From a virus, in the IMG/VR virus record IMGVR_UViG_3300015199_000009, positions 1-36,173 of that record: DNA of 36,173 nt. The stretch is one strand, 5' to 3'. Under the pieces are notes generated by a model. That model saw only the letters and a program-made list of their open reading frames with translations. It did no database searches and had not been told where the DNA came from. Shown here one piece after another: positions 6,986-14,652 of the stretch. Position 1 is the first letter of the stretch. The number at the start of each line of letters is the position of its first letter. The position numbers were made by a program, and so were the translations under genes.

Positions 6986-7438
6986 ATGGATAAAAATCAG
7001 CGCAAACACCAGATGATGGCCATCCACGCCACCTATCGCCGCATGTGGGTCGAGGGCGTTGTCGCCAATCTGCACACAGACGCGCACACCTCCGCCGAGT
7101 TATGGGCATCCCAGGTTCTAGGACGCCTGATCTCGACATTGACGGCCTGCGCCGATTGCGAGCTCAACGTGCTGCGCGATGCGCTCAATGGCAAACCGTC
7201 CAAGGTCCACGGCCGGCTGCGCGATGTGCTGTCGCGCACGAAAAAGAATCCAGACGCCTGGGTCGATTGGATGATGCATCACGCCCCCGCGTACAAACGC
7301 TATGCGGTGGACGGCACGAAATACACGGTCGAGACGATCCCGTGGGTCGAAGCGTGGCGGCTATTGAAGACGGTGGAACCGCGCGATCCGCAATACCGCA
7401 AACAGGACTGGGTACCGTTGCACGGAAGGCCACACTAA
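6986..7438 (+). CDS. Early/middle regulator candidate, unknown
   Basis: The 150-residue product begins at ATG 6986, with CGGAG ten bases upstream inside the preceding gene. It is mainly helical and contains CADCELNVLRDALNGKPSKV and a Trp-rich segment (DAWVDWMMHHAPAY). Its position at the end of the early cluster is where Mu-like phages keep GemA/Mor-type regulators, but I see no convincing family motif. Its stop overlaps the following start by one base. Confidence 0.65.
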   Translation: MDKNQRKHQMMAIHATYRRMWVEGVVANLHTDAHTSAELWASQVLGRLISTLTACADCELNVLRDALNGKPSKVHGRLRDVLSRTKKNPDAWVDWMMHHAPAYKRYAVDGTKYTVETIPWVEAWRLLKTVEPRDPQYRKQDWVPLHGRPH

Positions 7439-7725
7439 TGACCACGCCCGCACAACGACTTTCCGAAATCCTAAAAACTTTCGGCTCGGTCTCCAGCCTT
7501 CAACGCGTCCTGCATGTGCGCGCGCAATTAGTGGTGAATTGGCGCAACGCCAAATCCTTTCCACAGCGCAAACACATGCTCAGGCTCATGTGGCTGTTCA
7601 TGGACCGTGCAGCCGAAATCGAATTGCTCTTTGCCGCGCATTACGCGCGCAGAACAAAACGCTCTCGCCACGTCCGCGCCGAACACCCAGCGCATGGGCG
7701 AGAATATCACCCTGTTTTGTGTTAA
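7438..7725 (+). CDS. Helix-turn-helix protein, likely regulator
   Basis: The 95-residue protein contains a Cro/XRE-like helix-turn-helix at about residues 17-45 (SSLQRVLHVRAQLVVNWRNA). A second helical segment follows (LRLMWLFMDRAAEIELLFAA) and then a basic tail. It follows the upstream gene with a one-base overlap. It probably binds DNA and could control the switch to late genes; this is inferred from fold and position only. The repeat at 7726-7820 begins right after its stop. Confidence 0.55.
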   Translation: MTTPAQRLSEILKTFGSVSSLQRVLHVRAQLVVNWRNAKSFPQRKHMLRLMWLFMDRAAEIELLFAAHYARRTKRSRHVRAEHPAHGREYHPVLC

Positions 7726-7820
7726 TCAGGTTCAGGTTCGCGATCGTCTAGGTCTGGGTCATTTTCTTGGTCAGGTTCGTGGTCAGGTTCAGGTTTTGGT
7801 ATAGGGTCGCGATCGGGGTA
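7726..7820. repeat. GGTTCAGGTTC low-complexity repeat with two CGCGATCG sites
   Basis: Variants of GGTTCAGG, GGTCAGGTTC and GGTCTGGGTC recur through the gap, and CGCGATCG appears at 7739-7746 and 7808-7815. The element separates the regulator gene from the methyltransferase gene and ends at its start region. A coding frame on the minus strand (Asp/Pro/Glu repeats) is a shadow of the repeat. Confidence 0.6.
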
Positions 7821-7826
7821 ATGACG

Positions 7827-8951
7827 ATGAAACTCCGATACGGTTCTATCTGTTCTGGAATAGAAGCGGCCACTGTAGCATGGAAGCCGCTTGGCTGGAC
7901 GGCGCAATTCTTCGCCGAGATTGAATCGTTCCCCTCTGCGGTCCTGGCTCATTATTATCCGAGGATAAAAAATCTTGGCGACTTTACAAAAATCGGAATC
8001 GAGCGAGCAGGAACAATTGATGTTCTTGTGGGCGGAACCCCGTGTCAATCTTTCAGCCTTGCAGGCCAGCGAGGCGGCTTGGATGATGCGCGCGGTAACT
8101 TGGCGATTGAGTTTGTGGCGCTGGCTGAGCGACTGCGATGTAAATGGGTGGTATGGGAGAACGTGCCCGGTGTCTTGTCGAGTAACGAAGGACGGGATTT
8201 TGGAACCTTCATCGGGCGGCTGGCAAAATGCGGGTATGGGTGGGCCTATCGAATCCTGGACGCTCAATACTTCGGAGTTCCACAGCGCCGCCGTCGCGTG
8301 TTCGTTGTCGGATATCTTGGAGACTGGCGACGTGCAGCCGCAGTATTATTTGAGCGCGCTAGTCTGCAGTGGAATTCTCCGCCGTGCCAAAAAGAAAGGA
8401 GAAAAATTGCCTGTACAATTAGAAGCGTCACTGGAAGCAATAGCTGCGGCGGCCCTGAAGAAAATTTGATTGTTCGAAGTCTGACTTCGAGCAATCAACG
8501 CCTAGATTATGAGACTGATAATCTCCTCGTGGCTAAGACAATAAGTGCAAACCCTTCTAAAGACGGATTTCAAACGCAATTAGTTACGCACGCCTTGCGC
8601 GGCGAAGGATTCGACGCAAGCGAAGATGGAACCGGGCGCGGAACTACGCTGATTGCTTCGCCATCGAGCACTAAAGCGTATGCGGATAATGCTAGTCAAG
8701 AATCGAAGCTCACGGTAACTCAAAACTCAGTTCGTCGCCTAACACCGATGGAATGCGAGCGTCTTCAAGGATTTCCAGACAATTACACCGCAATCCCGTA
8801 TCGCGGAAAACCCGCTGCCAATTCGCCACGATACAAGGCAATTGGAAATTCAATGGCGGTGCCGTGTATGATTTTCATCGGGCAAAGAATTCAGATGGTG
8901 GAGGACTGCATCAATGGTAATCGAAAATCAAGCATACTGCCACAAATGTAA
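7827..8951 (+). CDS. DNA (cytosine-5) methyltransferase, cargo gene
   Basis: The 374-residue protein has the ordered motifs of C5 methyltransferases: SAM-binding YGSICSGIEAA at the N-terminus, the catalytic Cys73 in VGGTPCQSFS, WENVPGV at 110-116, RRRRVFVVG, and C-terminal RRLTPMECERLQGFP and YKAIGNSMAVP. It would methylate cytosine in DNA, possibly protecting the phage from host restriction; the target site is unknown. ATG 7827 is chosen because GGGG lies about eight bases upstream; ATG 7821 is possible. The codons are visibly more AT-rich than in neighbouring genes, and it is bounded by repeat-filled gaps, which suggests recent acquisition. Confidence 0.93.
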   Translation: MKLRYGSICSGIEAATVAWKPLGWTAQFFAEIESFPSAVLAHYYPRIKNLGDFTKIGIERAGTIDVLVGGTPCQSFSLAGQRGGLDDARGNLAIEFVALAERLRCKWVVWENVPGVLSSNEGRDFGTFIGRLAKCGYGWAYRILDAQYFGVPQRRRRVFVVGYLGDWRRAAAVLFERASLQWNSPPCQKERRKIACTIRSVTGSNSCGGPEENLIVRSLTSSNQRLDYETDNLLVAKTISANPSKDGFQTQLVTHALRGEGFDASEDGTGRGTTLIASPSSTKAYADNASQESKLTVTQNSVRRLTPMECERLQGFPDNYTAIPYRGKPAANSPRYKAIGNSMAVPCMIFIGQRIQMVEDCINGNRKSSILPQM

Positions 8952-9103
8952 ACACTTTCAGCCCATGCGCTGCCTGGTGCCACGGCCGGCTGAAAAATTG
9001 CCGGGCGCGTGAAAATGGATTGGACTTGACCTTTCTGGGTCGCCTTGCTACCGTGTGCGCGTCTAAGTCGCTGCACCGAATGGCGGGTTGTTTTAACGTA
9101 ACA

Positions 9104-9174
9104 ACTTTCGTGGTTATCAAATTCGGGTCCGCGCCGATGAAGTTACGAGCAGTTACAATGTTAACCACGAAAGT
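9104..9174. repeat. Inverted repeat ACTTTCGTGGTTA
   Basis: Perfect 13-base arms at 9104-9116 and 9162-9174 flank a 45-base centre. The element lies in the gap that splits the Cys-rich gene and belongs to none of the other palindrome families in the window. Confidence 0.6.
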
Positions 9175-9200
9175 ATATAAAAAGCATAAGGGATGAGTCA

Positions 9201-9218
9201 GAAACCTCGGACAACCCC
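9201..9218. repeat. Half copy of the ETSDNP hairpin (copy 3)
   Basis: Bases 9201-9218 are identical to 1635-1652, the loop and right arm of the hairpin in the transposase region, followed by a run of five T. The left arm is missing. Confidence 0.55.
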
Positions 9219-9362
9219 AGTTTTTACAAAATAGGATTGCCAGCACGAACAACGCCTGGGGCGAATGCACCCAGGACGGCTGTGTCTGCGCAAAGTTCGA
9301 TCTGACCCAAAACCGTAGCAATTGCCGATACAAGCGTATAACTCATTAGGAGGGACACGCGT

Positions 9363-9764
9363 ATCAAAACGGCCACAAAAGAGAAACGAGAAAAGAGAAT
9401 CGAGAACGGCTCGCTTCTCACGCCTCCATCCGCGCGGCTGTCAGACGACGAAAAGGGCCTGCTCTGCCTGCGCTACGCCAGGGTCGCAGCCGCGCACTAC
9501 GGCCGCCGCCTGAAATCCGAGGCGCGCGCCGAACTCGCCGATGCCATACTGCCAGGCCTGTGGCGCCGCGCATCGCGCTGGACACCCGGACCCAAAACAT
9601 TCGCCCAATTTGCCCAACAGGCCGCGCACCAGGCCGCCAAGGACCATCTGCGCCATCTGCGCTCGTCTTCAGACGTGCTGGACGCCCGCCGCGCCACGGA
9701 ACTTGAGGATGAACAAGCCAGGCTGGCGGACGCCGAAGCGCCCGAAAGCGAGGAAAGAGGATAG
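9363..9764 (+). CDS. Sigma-region-2-like protein with no standard start codon
   Basis: A frame open from 9342 to 9764 contains a segment resembling region 2 of sigma factors: LRYARVAAAHYGRRL, then LADAILPGLWRRASRWTPG, KTFAQFAQQAAHQAAKDHLR. Region 2 binds core RNA polymerase and the -10 box. Region 4 is absent, so the 133-residue protein may be a partial sigma or an anti-sigma-like regulator of late genes. No ATG, GTG or TTG occurs in the first 70 codons. A strong AGGAGGG at 9348-9354 lies eight bases before ATC 9363, the start used here. The N-terminus (KEKREKRIENGSLL) is encoded by a GAGAAG-family repeat, so an insertion may have destroyed the original start. Confidence 0.5.
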   Translation: MKTATKEKREKRIENGSLLTPPSARLSDDEKGLLCLRYARVAAAHYGRRLKSEARAELADAILPGLWRRASRWTPGPKTFAQFAQQAAHQAAKDHLRHLRSSSDVLDARRATELEDEQARLADAEAPESEERG

Positions 9765-9770
9765 AGAAAA

Positions 9771-9815
9771 CAGAAGTGAGCAAACTCGTTTCTCACTCCT
9801 CTTTTCTCACTTCTG
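9771..9815. repeat. GAGAAGTGAG-family inverted repeat
   Basis: CAGAAGTGAG at 9771-9780 is perfectly inverted at 9806-9815, with further purine/pyrimidine arms around it. It ends six bases before ATG 9821, leaving no Shine-Dalgarno. Confidence 0.65.
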
Positions 9816-9820
9816 TCTAT

Positions 9821-10243
9821 ATGTATGACGCTGGCCAAAAACGACTGATCGCACGCGAACTCGCCCGCCATGGTGGCATCGTGGAACGCGCCGTCGCCGC
9901 GTTACAAACGCAGTACGAATCCATGGACCGCATCGGTGCGACCACGATCCGCCGCTTGATGCGCGATTGCCGCTTCAAGGCGTTGATGCGCGAACAGGAA
10001 CTATTATTGAACGCCGCGCAGGCCCAGGGCGACGCCGACGCCGAAACCAAAAAGGCCGAGACAGAATCTCTGGGCAAATCCGACCTGGTGCGAATCTTAA
10101 AGGCGGCCATCAACAAAGCCGCGGTGACAATCGAATCTGGAGACATGAAGCCCATGGCTTCAATGCTCGTGGCTATTCAGACTCTGGAAAAAATAAATGG
10201 CCCGTCCGGTGGCAATAAACAATTCAGTATCGACAGCGACTAA
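9821..10243 (+). CDS. Small terminase subunit candidate
   Basis: This 140-residue helical protein directly precedes and overlaps the large terminase gene, the usual place of the small subunit that recognises packaging DNA. Its N-terminal 60 residues could hold an HTH-like fold (GGIVERAVAALQTQYESMDR, then ATTIRRLMRDC). A helical middle (MREQELLLNAAQAQGDADAE) could oligomerise. I chose ATG 9821 because the earlier GTG at 9776 lies inside the repeat. No Shine-Dalgarno precedes it. Assignment rests mainly on position. Confidence 0.55.
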   Translation: MYDAGQKRLIARELARHGGIVERAVAALQTQYESMDRIGATTIRRLMRDCRFKALMREQELLLNAAQAQGDADAETKKAETESLGKSDLVRILKAAINKAAVTIESGDMKPMASMLVAIQTLEKINGPSGGNKQFSIDSD

Positions 10244-11699
10244 ACTGACTGCCGATGAATGCCGGAAACTCGCGGCCCAATGCGCGGCGCCAGGCGGCTT
10301 CGTGTTGTTTTGCAACCGCTTCGTGCGTGTCGAGGACGCCGTCACACACCAGACCGTGCCGTTCAACCTTTGGCCCTGCCAGGTGCAGATCGCACAGCAG
10401 TTGGAACGCGGCGAATGGCTGGCGATTCTGAAAGCGCGGCGACTGGGCATGACCTGGCTGTTGGTTGCCTTTGCGCTCTGGCTGGTGCTATTCCGCAAGC
10501 ACGCCACCGTCGTCGTGGTCAGCCAGGACAAGGAATATGCCGCGGACTTCCTGGACCGCTGCCGCTTCGTGCTGGATCAACTCCCTGATTTTTTACGGCG
10601 CACGGCCACGCGAGACAGCCGCCTGCGCCTCGAATTCAACAAGAACCTGCACGGTTCGATGATCCGCTCCGTGGCCTGCACCAAACGCGCCATCCGGTCA
10701 CTGAGTGCCAACCTCATAATTTTCGACGAAGCGGCGTACATGGATTTGCTCAAAACCGCGCGCCTCGCCGCGCAGCCGGCCGTCGAAACCAACGGGGGGC
10801 AGATCGTCATATGCAGCACTTCCAGCGGACCCTCCGGCGATTTCTACGCGCTGTTTCTGGCGTCATCCACCACGAAGACGCGCTACACCCCCGTATTTTT
10901 CGACTGGCGCGCCAGGCCGGGCCGAGACGCGGCTTGGTACTCCCGCGAATCCCAAGAGAACCTCGCCGATCCGCTGTACATGAAACGCGAATACCCCGCC
11001 ACGCCCGAGGAAGCCTTCGAGTCTGCCGAGGGCAGAATCTATCAACTTTTCAGCGCGCATGGCGAGAGCAGCCAGAAATTCATCCGCAAAATAGAACTGC
11101 ACCGCGACTGGCCGCTCTACCGCGGCATCGACTTCGGCGGCGTGGATCCGTTCGTATGCCTGTGGGGCGCCGTGATCCCGGGCGACGGCCCGGCGCTGAC
11201 CATCGACCCGCATTGCGCCAACCTGATCCGCGAAATGCTGGCGTATCATTACGACTCATCCGGACGCCCGGCTGACGTGGACAACCACGCCTGCGACGCG
11301 CTGCGCTACCTGGTGATTACGCCTGCTCCTAACGGCATACAGGGGCATCTGCACATCTGGCAGGAACTGTACGTGCCCAACTCGGCCGCGCTGGGGTTGT
11401 CGCTGCCGGATCTGGCCAGGCGTATAACTACTATGAGTGGCAACTCGAACCACAATTATAAATGCTCCGTCGCTGACCGCTCCCGCCCTGATAGCGTTGC
11501 GCTTCTCGCCCAGATGGGAATCCCTGCTATCGGGCAACGCAGCCTGTCTGGCGGTCACGGCGGGGAAATCGTTCAGGGTATCGCGCGCGTCAACGCCTTG
11601 ATCGTCGGCAGCGCCAAAGGCAAGGCGGCCGTGTCATGGCCAGTGCAGAAATATGTGGGTCTTCCCGCGCAGATGAAACGCCGCGGCATTTTTGGGTAG
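10197..11699 (+). CDS. Large terminase subunit with permuted nuclease motifs
   Basis: The 500-residue protein is the packaging motor. The ATPase half has a Walker A-like LKARRLGMT (about 78-86), Walker B LIIFDEAA (173-180) and a coupling motif ICSTSS (205-210). The RuvC-like nuclease half begins with YRGIDFGGVDPF (Asp312). In the usual order a central Asp segment comes next and a final block with HPRC...DHALDALRY comes last. Here the final block (DPHCANLIREML, then VDNHACDALRYLV, Asp367) directly follows the first strand, and the central segment (HLHIWQELYV, VADRSRPDS with Asp427, GIARVNALI) comes after it. The gene overlaps the previous one by 47 bases. Its stop is the TAG of a REP head. Confidence 0.92.
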   Translation: MARPVAINNSVSTATKLTADECRKLAAQCAAPGGFVLFCNRFVRVEDAVTHQTVPFNLWPCQVQIAQQLERGEWLAILKARRLGMTWLLVAFALWLVLFRKHATVVVVSQDKEYAADFLDRCRFVLDQLPDFLRRTATRDSRLRLEFNKNLHGSMIRSVACTKRAIRSLSANLIIFDEAAYMDLLKTARLAAQPAVETNGGQIVICSTSSGPSGDFYALFLASSTTKTRYTPVFFDWRARPGRDAAWYSRESQENLADPLYMKREYPATPEEAFESAEGRIYQLFSAHGESSQKFIRKIELHRDWPLYRGIDFGGVDPFVCLWGAVIPGDGPALTIDPHCANLIREMLAYHYDSSGRPADVDNHACDALRYLVITPAPNGIQGHLHIWQELYVPNSAALGLSLPDLARRITTMSGNSNHNYKCSVADRSRPDSVALLAQMGIPAIGQRSLSGGHGGEIVQGIARVNALIVGSAKGKAAVSWPVQKYVGLPAQMKRRGIFG

Positions 11700-11934
11700 C
11701 GTCCGGCCTCCGCGTCGGACGCACGTCCGGCCTCCGCGTCGGACGCACGTCCGGCCTCCGCGTCGGACGCACGTCCGGCCTCCGCGTCGGACGCACATCC
11801 GGCCTCCGCGTCGGACGCACATCCGGCCTCCGCGTCGGACGCACATCCGGCCTCCGCGTCGGACGCACATCCGGCCCCGAACGTTCGCACGCAACCGGCA
11901 TTATGTTCGTCCGACGCGGAGGTCGGACGCTACC
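11695..11934. repeat. REP/BIME element E3 with seven-unit 24-bp tandem array
   Basis: The element opens with GGTAGC (11695) and closes with GCTACC (11934). From 11700 to 11867 there are seven full 24-bp units, each a hairpin (CGTCCGGC, loop CTCCGC, GTCGGACG, then CA), four beginning CG and three CA, and then a partial unit. A spacer with ACGCAACCGGCA and one inverted unit follow. Elements E4 and E5 share the spacer. The TAG of the opening GTAG is the terminase stop codon, and AGGA just after the end serves the portal gene. Open frames through the array are artefacts of the 24-bp period. Confidence 0.9.
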
Positions 11935-11943
11935 AGGAACAAA

Positions 11944-13584
11944 ATGAACGAACAGGACTTAGCCGAATCTTTACTGGCTCGCAGCGCCGAACTCGAACCG
12001 CTCGTCAGCGAAAATAAGATCGTTGACGACGTGCTGGACGGGCGCACGGCCATCATCACGCGCACCAGCCGCAAGGCTGATCAGCGCGCGCCGGGGATCG
12101 TCAATTCACCCATCCCGGTCAATCCCAATCAGGCCAGCGTGGACGGCAGTAGTTACAACGTGGGCGGGCCCGAATCGCGTTACCTGCCAAAGCACCAGAT
12201 GGAATCGAATACCGAATATCAAAAACGTTTGGATATGACGCCCTTCGTCCCCGAGATGCCCGGCATCCTGCAATCGCGCCAGGGCGCGCTCTTTCGCAAG
12301 CCACCCGATATCGATCTGCCCGATGCCCTGCAGCCGCTGTTGTCACGCGCCACATGTGGAGGCGCCAGCCTCCAGGACCTGATCGTCAACGTGGCGGCCG
12401 CCTGCCAGATCGGTGGATTCGCGGGTGTGCATATCGACCGCGAACGCCTGCCCGACGACGTGGATCCGGACAACACATCGCTGGCCACCGTGCAGCAGCG
12501 CGGACTCGGCCGCATCGTCTTCGCCCCGTACGCCGCACATCAGATCCGTGGATACGGCAGTGACAATTACGGATTGTCCTGGGTCAAGACCGTCGAATGC
12601 GTGGCTCAGGCGGCCACCTGGGACGAAAAACCACGCGAGACCTATACGGTGCGCGTGATCGACCGCCAGGCCGTCAATGTCTGGACGGTAGTCAAGAAAC
12701 GCAAATCAGGGCGCTGGTCGGTCACGGGCCCGCAAACTTTCGCGCACGGTGCCCAGAACGTGAACGGCACCCCCGTTGTGCCCTTCAGGCTGTTTCATCC
12801 CTTCCCCGCGCGCGATGGCGTGGGCCGCAGTAACCTGCGCGCCAGCGCCGAGGCCGACGTGGCCGCCACGCGCATGCTCTCCGATCTGCTCTTTTTGCTG
12901 CACATGCTGGCTCCGATCCTGACACTGACCACGAATCGCGACGACAAGGAAATCGCGGACATCGGACTGGGATCCAGCTACCTCAACATTCTCCAAGGCA
13001 AGGTGGGAGATCGCGACGAAGAAAAATTAGCCTTCACGCAACTCGACCCGATTGCCGTGGACCGCCTGCTGACGATGTACGAAAAACTCTGCAACAAGGC
13101 CCGCGAAAACGCGAACAAGAGCACCGATGTGGGCGTGTCTGGGCCCGTGCAACAAAGCGGCATCTCGAAGGCGTGGACGTTCAAAACTGGCGAGGAACGC
13201 GTGTTGTTCTTGCTGGCGAATGTCTGCCTTCAAGAGGGGTTTCAATGGTGCCTCGATCTGGCCGCCAGAATGTCCGGCGCGGGCGAATCGAAGGCATCGA
13301 TCAAATTCCCCGAATCGTACGATATCACGGGCCTGCCCGAACAACTGGCCATCGCCAATCAAGCCATGCCGATCCTGGCCGAATACGACATGCGCACCGC
13401 GATCGTACACCTGATGAAGCGCCTCGCCCGGCATGTCATGGGCAACGCCAGCGACACAGACGTGGCCGCCAGCGACGCGCAAGCCGATGCGCTGATCAAC
13501 CGCGATTTACGGCCCAGCGCGCCCCTCGTTGCACCGCAGACTGTCAGCGAGCGAGTGCCGGTCACGGAGTCTGACAACGTTTAA
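11944..13584 (+). CDS. Portal protein (DUF4055/SPP1-type)
   Basis: The 546-residue protein follows the large terminase and precedes scaffold and capsid genes, as portals do. It has the portal-like order: YLPKHQMESNTEYQKRLDMT (about 79-98), a segment with GILQSRQGALFRKPPDI, a GGFAGVHIDRE strand, APYAAHQIRGYG, then a long helical stem and crown (ADVAATRMLSDLLFLLHMLA). It would form the ring through which DNA enters the head. ATG 11944 follows AGGA; the longer in-frame start in the tandem array is rejected. Array elements flank the gene on both sides. Confidence 0.82.
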   Translation: MNEQDLAESLLARSAELEPLVSENKIVDDVLDGRTAIITRTSRKADQRAPGIVNSPIPVNPNQASVDGSSYNVGGPESRYLPKHQMESNTEYQKRLDMTPFVPEMPGILQSRQGALFRKPPDIDLPDALQPLLSRATCGGASLQDLIVNVAAACQIGGFAGVHIDRERLPDDVDPDNTSLATVQQRGLGRIVFAPYAAHQIRGYGSDNYGLSWVKTVECVAQAATWDEKPRETYTVRVIDRQAVNVWTVVKKRKSGRWSVTGPQTFAHGAQNVNGTPVVPFRLFHPFPARDGVGRSNLRASAEADVAATRMLSDLLFLLHMLAPILTLTTNRDDKEIADIGLGSSYLNILQGKVGDRDEEKLAFTQLDPIAVDRLLTMYEKLCNKARENANKSTDVGVSGPVQQSGISKAWTFKTGEERVLFLLANVCLQEGFQWCLDLAARMSGAGESKASIKFPESYDITGLPEQLAIANQAMPILAEYDMRTAIVHLMKRLARHVMGNASDTDVAASDAQADALINRDLRPSAPLVAPQTVSERVPVTESDNV

Positions 13585-13799
13585 GGTAGCGTCCGGCCTC
13601 CGCGTCGGACGCACATCCGGCCTCCGCGTCGGACGCACATCCGGCCTCCGCGTCGGACGCACATCCGGCCTCCGCGTCGGACGCACATCCGGCCTCCGCG
13701 TCGGACGCACATCCGGCCTCCGCGTCGGACGCACATCGCCCCGGAATGTTCGCACGCAACCGGCATTACATTCGTCCGACGCGGAGGTCGGACGCTACC
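13585..13799. repeat. REP/BIME element E4 with six-unit 24-bp tandem array
   Basis: GGTAGC at 13585-13590 directly follows the portal stop. Six 24-bp hairpin units fill 13590-13733, almost all beginning CATCCGG. The shared spacer (GTTCGCACGCAACCGGCATT) and one inverted unit ending CTACC follow. The order is the same as in E3, so the portal gene lies between two long homologous elements. Confidence 0.9.
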
Positions 13800-13817
13800 A
13801 CTTAGGAGCACACATCA

Positions 13818-14555
13818 ATGAATTTTCGCCTCATGGGCATGGCCTTCCAGATCTGTTTAACCGCGGGCGTGGCCGAAGGCGCGGCCGGCGTGGTAGTCAC
13901 CGAACCGGCGAAAACAGAACCCTCCAAGGCCGAGGTCAAGGCGGCGCGCCGCGCCGAACGCGATCGCGTCCACCAAACCCTTGTCGCCACCGTCTCGCAG
14001 TTGCAAGCCCACGTGATCGAACTGCAAAAACCAAAAATCGAAGTCAAACAGACCGAGACCGAAAAACAATCCGTGCAAGCGCAGCTTGACGCGCTGCGCG
14101 GCGAGATCGACAAGCGCGACAAGCTGATCGCGCAGGAAAAACGCCACAACGCCGTGCGCGCCGCCGCCAGTTCCATCCCGTGGTTCAACCCCGACGACGC
14201 GATCCGCGAGCTGCTCCCGTTGACGCAGGAACGCGACGGGCGTCTATATATCCCCACGACAGAACGCGTGGGCACTGTGGACGTGTCTAAAGAGCTTTCG
14301 ATTGATGACGCCGTCAAGGGCCTCGCCAAATCCAAGCCCTACCTGGTCAAGGCCACCGTCCAATCCGGCAGCGGCGCCAGCGGCGGAAACTCAACCGGCA
14401 GCGCAGGCACGTCCCTGAAAACCGAAATCACAAAATGGAGCCAGGTCAAAGAGAACCCCGTGCTATTGGCCAGACTCCAAGCTGAGGATCCGCAATACGC
14501 CGAAGCGTTGCAGCAAAAATACATCGCAAAACAGAGAAAAAAATTAGGACAGTAA
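13818..14555 (+). CDS. Capsid scaffolding protein candidate
   Basis: The 245-residue protein lies between portal and major capsid genes, the standard scaffold position. Residues about 35-115 form a long charged coiled coil (EVKAARRAERDRVHQTLVAT, then QSVQAQLDALRGEIDKRDKL). The middle contains IPWFNPDDAIRELLPL and VDVSKELSIDDAVKGLAKSK. The Gly/Ser linker and basic C-terminal helix (QKYIAKQRKKLGQ) fit a capsid-binding tail. A TAGGAG site precedes ATG 13818. The function is inferred from position and composition. Confidence 0.7.
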   Translation: MNFRLMGMAFQICLTAGVAEGAAGVVVTEPAKTEPSKAEVKAARRAERDRVHQTLVATVSQLQAHVIELQKPKIEVKQTETEKQSVQAQLDALRGEIDKRDKLIAQEKRHNAVRAAASSIPWFNPDDAIRELLPLTQERDGRLYIPTTERVGTVDVSKELSIDDAVKGLAKSKPYLVKATVQSGSGASGGNSTGSAGTSLKTEITKWSQVKENPVLLARLQAEDPQYAEALQQKYIAKQRKKLGQ

Positions 14556-14602
14556 GCGCCGCGCGTATAACTACATTGTAGACCGATCATATTGATTTCC
14601 GA

Positions 14603-14639
14603 AGCCGTACTCGTTTCTCATTTCTCCATCCTCGTTCCT
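14603..14639. repeat. Half GAGAAGTGAG-family element (pyrimidine arm)
   Basis: The gap before the capsid gene has a CTCGTTTCTCATTTCTCCAT-type arm without its purine partner. It ends at the CGGAG ribosome site of the next gene. The remaining 14556-14602 shows no gene. Confidence 0.5.
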
Positions 14640-14652
14640 CGGAGTGCCCGCC

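Larger units (their letters stand above)
8914..9349 (+). pseudogene. Cys-rich small protein broken by an insertion (candidate)
   Basis: A short frame (8914-9012) starts after a good GGAGG site inside the methyltransferase end and encodes MVIENQAYCHKCKHFQPMRC plus 12 residues. In a different frame, about 9236-9349, lies a startless segment, NNAWGECTQDGCVCAKFDLT, ending SNCRYKRITH. Together they resemble one small CxxC protein interrupted by about 220 bases that contain the repeats at 9104-9174 and 9201-9218. Mu keeps a zinc-finger gene, com, beside its DNA modification gene, so a Com-like protein is possible. Both halves could also be unrelated. Apart from these remnants, 9013-9362 holds no gene. 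Confidence 0.4.

Noticed and set aside
7722-8267. Minus-strand gene of 181 codons
   Set aside because: It is a shadow of the methyltransferase and of the Asp/Pro-coding repeat at 7726-7820.
9013-9235. Group I or II intron in the Cys-rich gene
   Set aside because: The two parts are in different frames, and the segment is made of known repeat families without intron core features.
9418-9783. Minus-strand Arg/Trp-rich gene of 121 codons
   Set aside because: Its composition is that of an antisense shadow; the plus-strand sigma-like frame is more protein-like and starts after a strong ribosome site.
11700-11867. CRISPR array
   Set aside because: The units are contiguous, with no spacers between them, and each is itself palindromic; no cas gene is present.
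11692-11943. Long Arg/Pro/His repeat protein as N-terminus of the portal, and its minus-strand counterparts
   Set aside because: All frames through the 24-bp array are open because the unit is a multiple of three without stops; the portal has a proper start at 11944 with AGGA.
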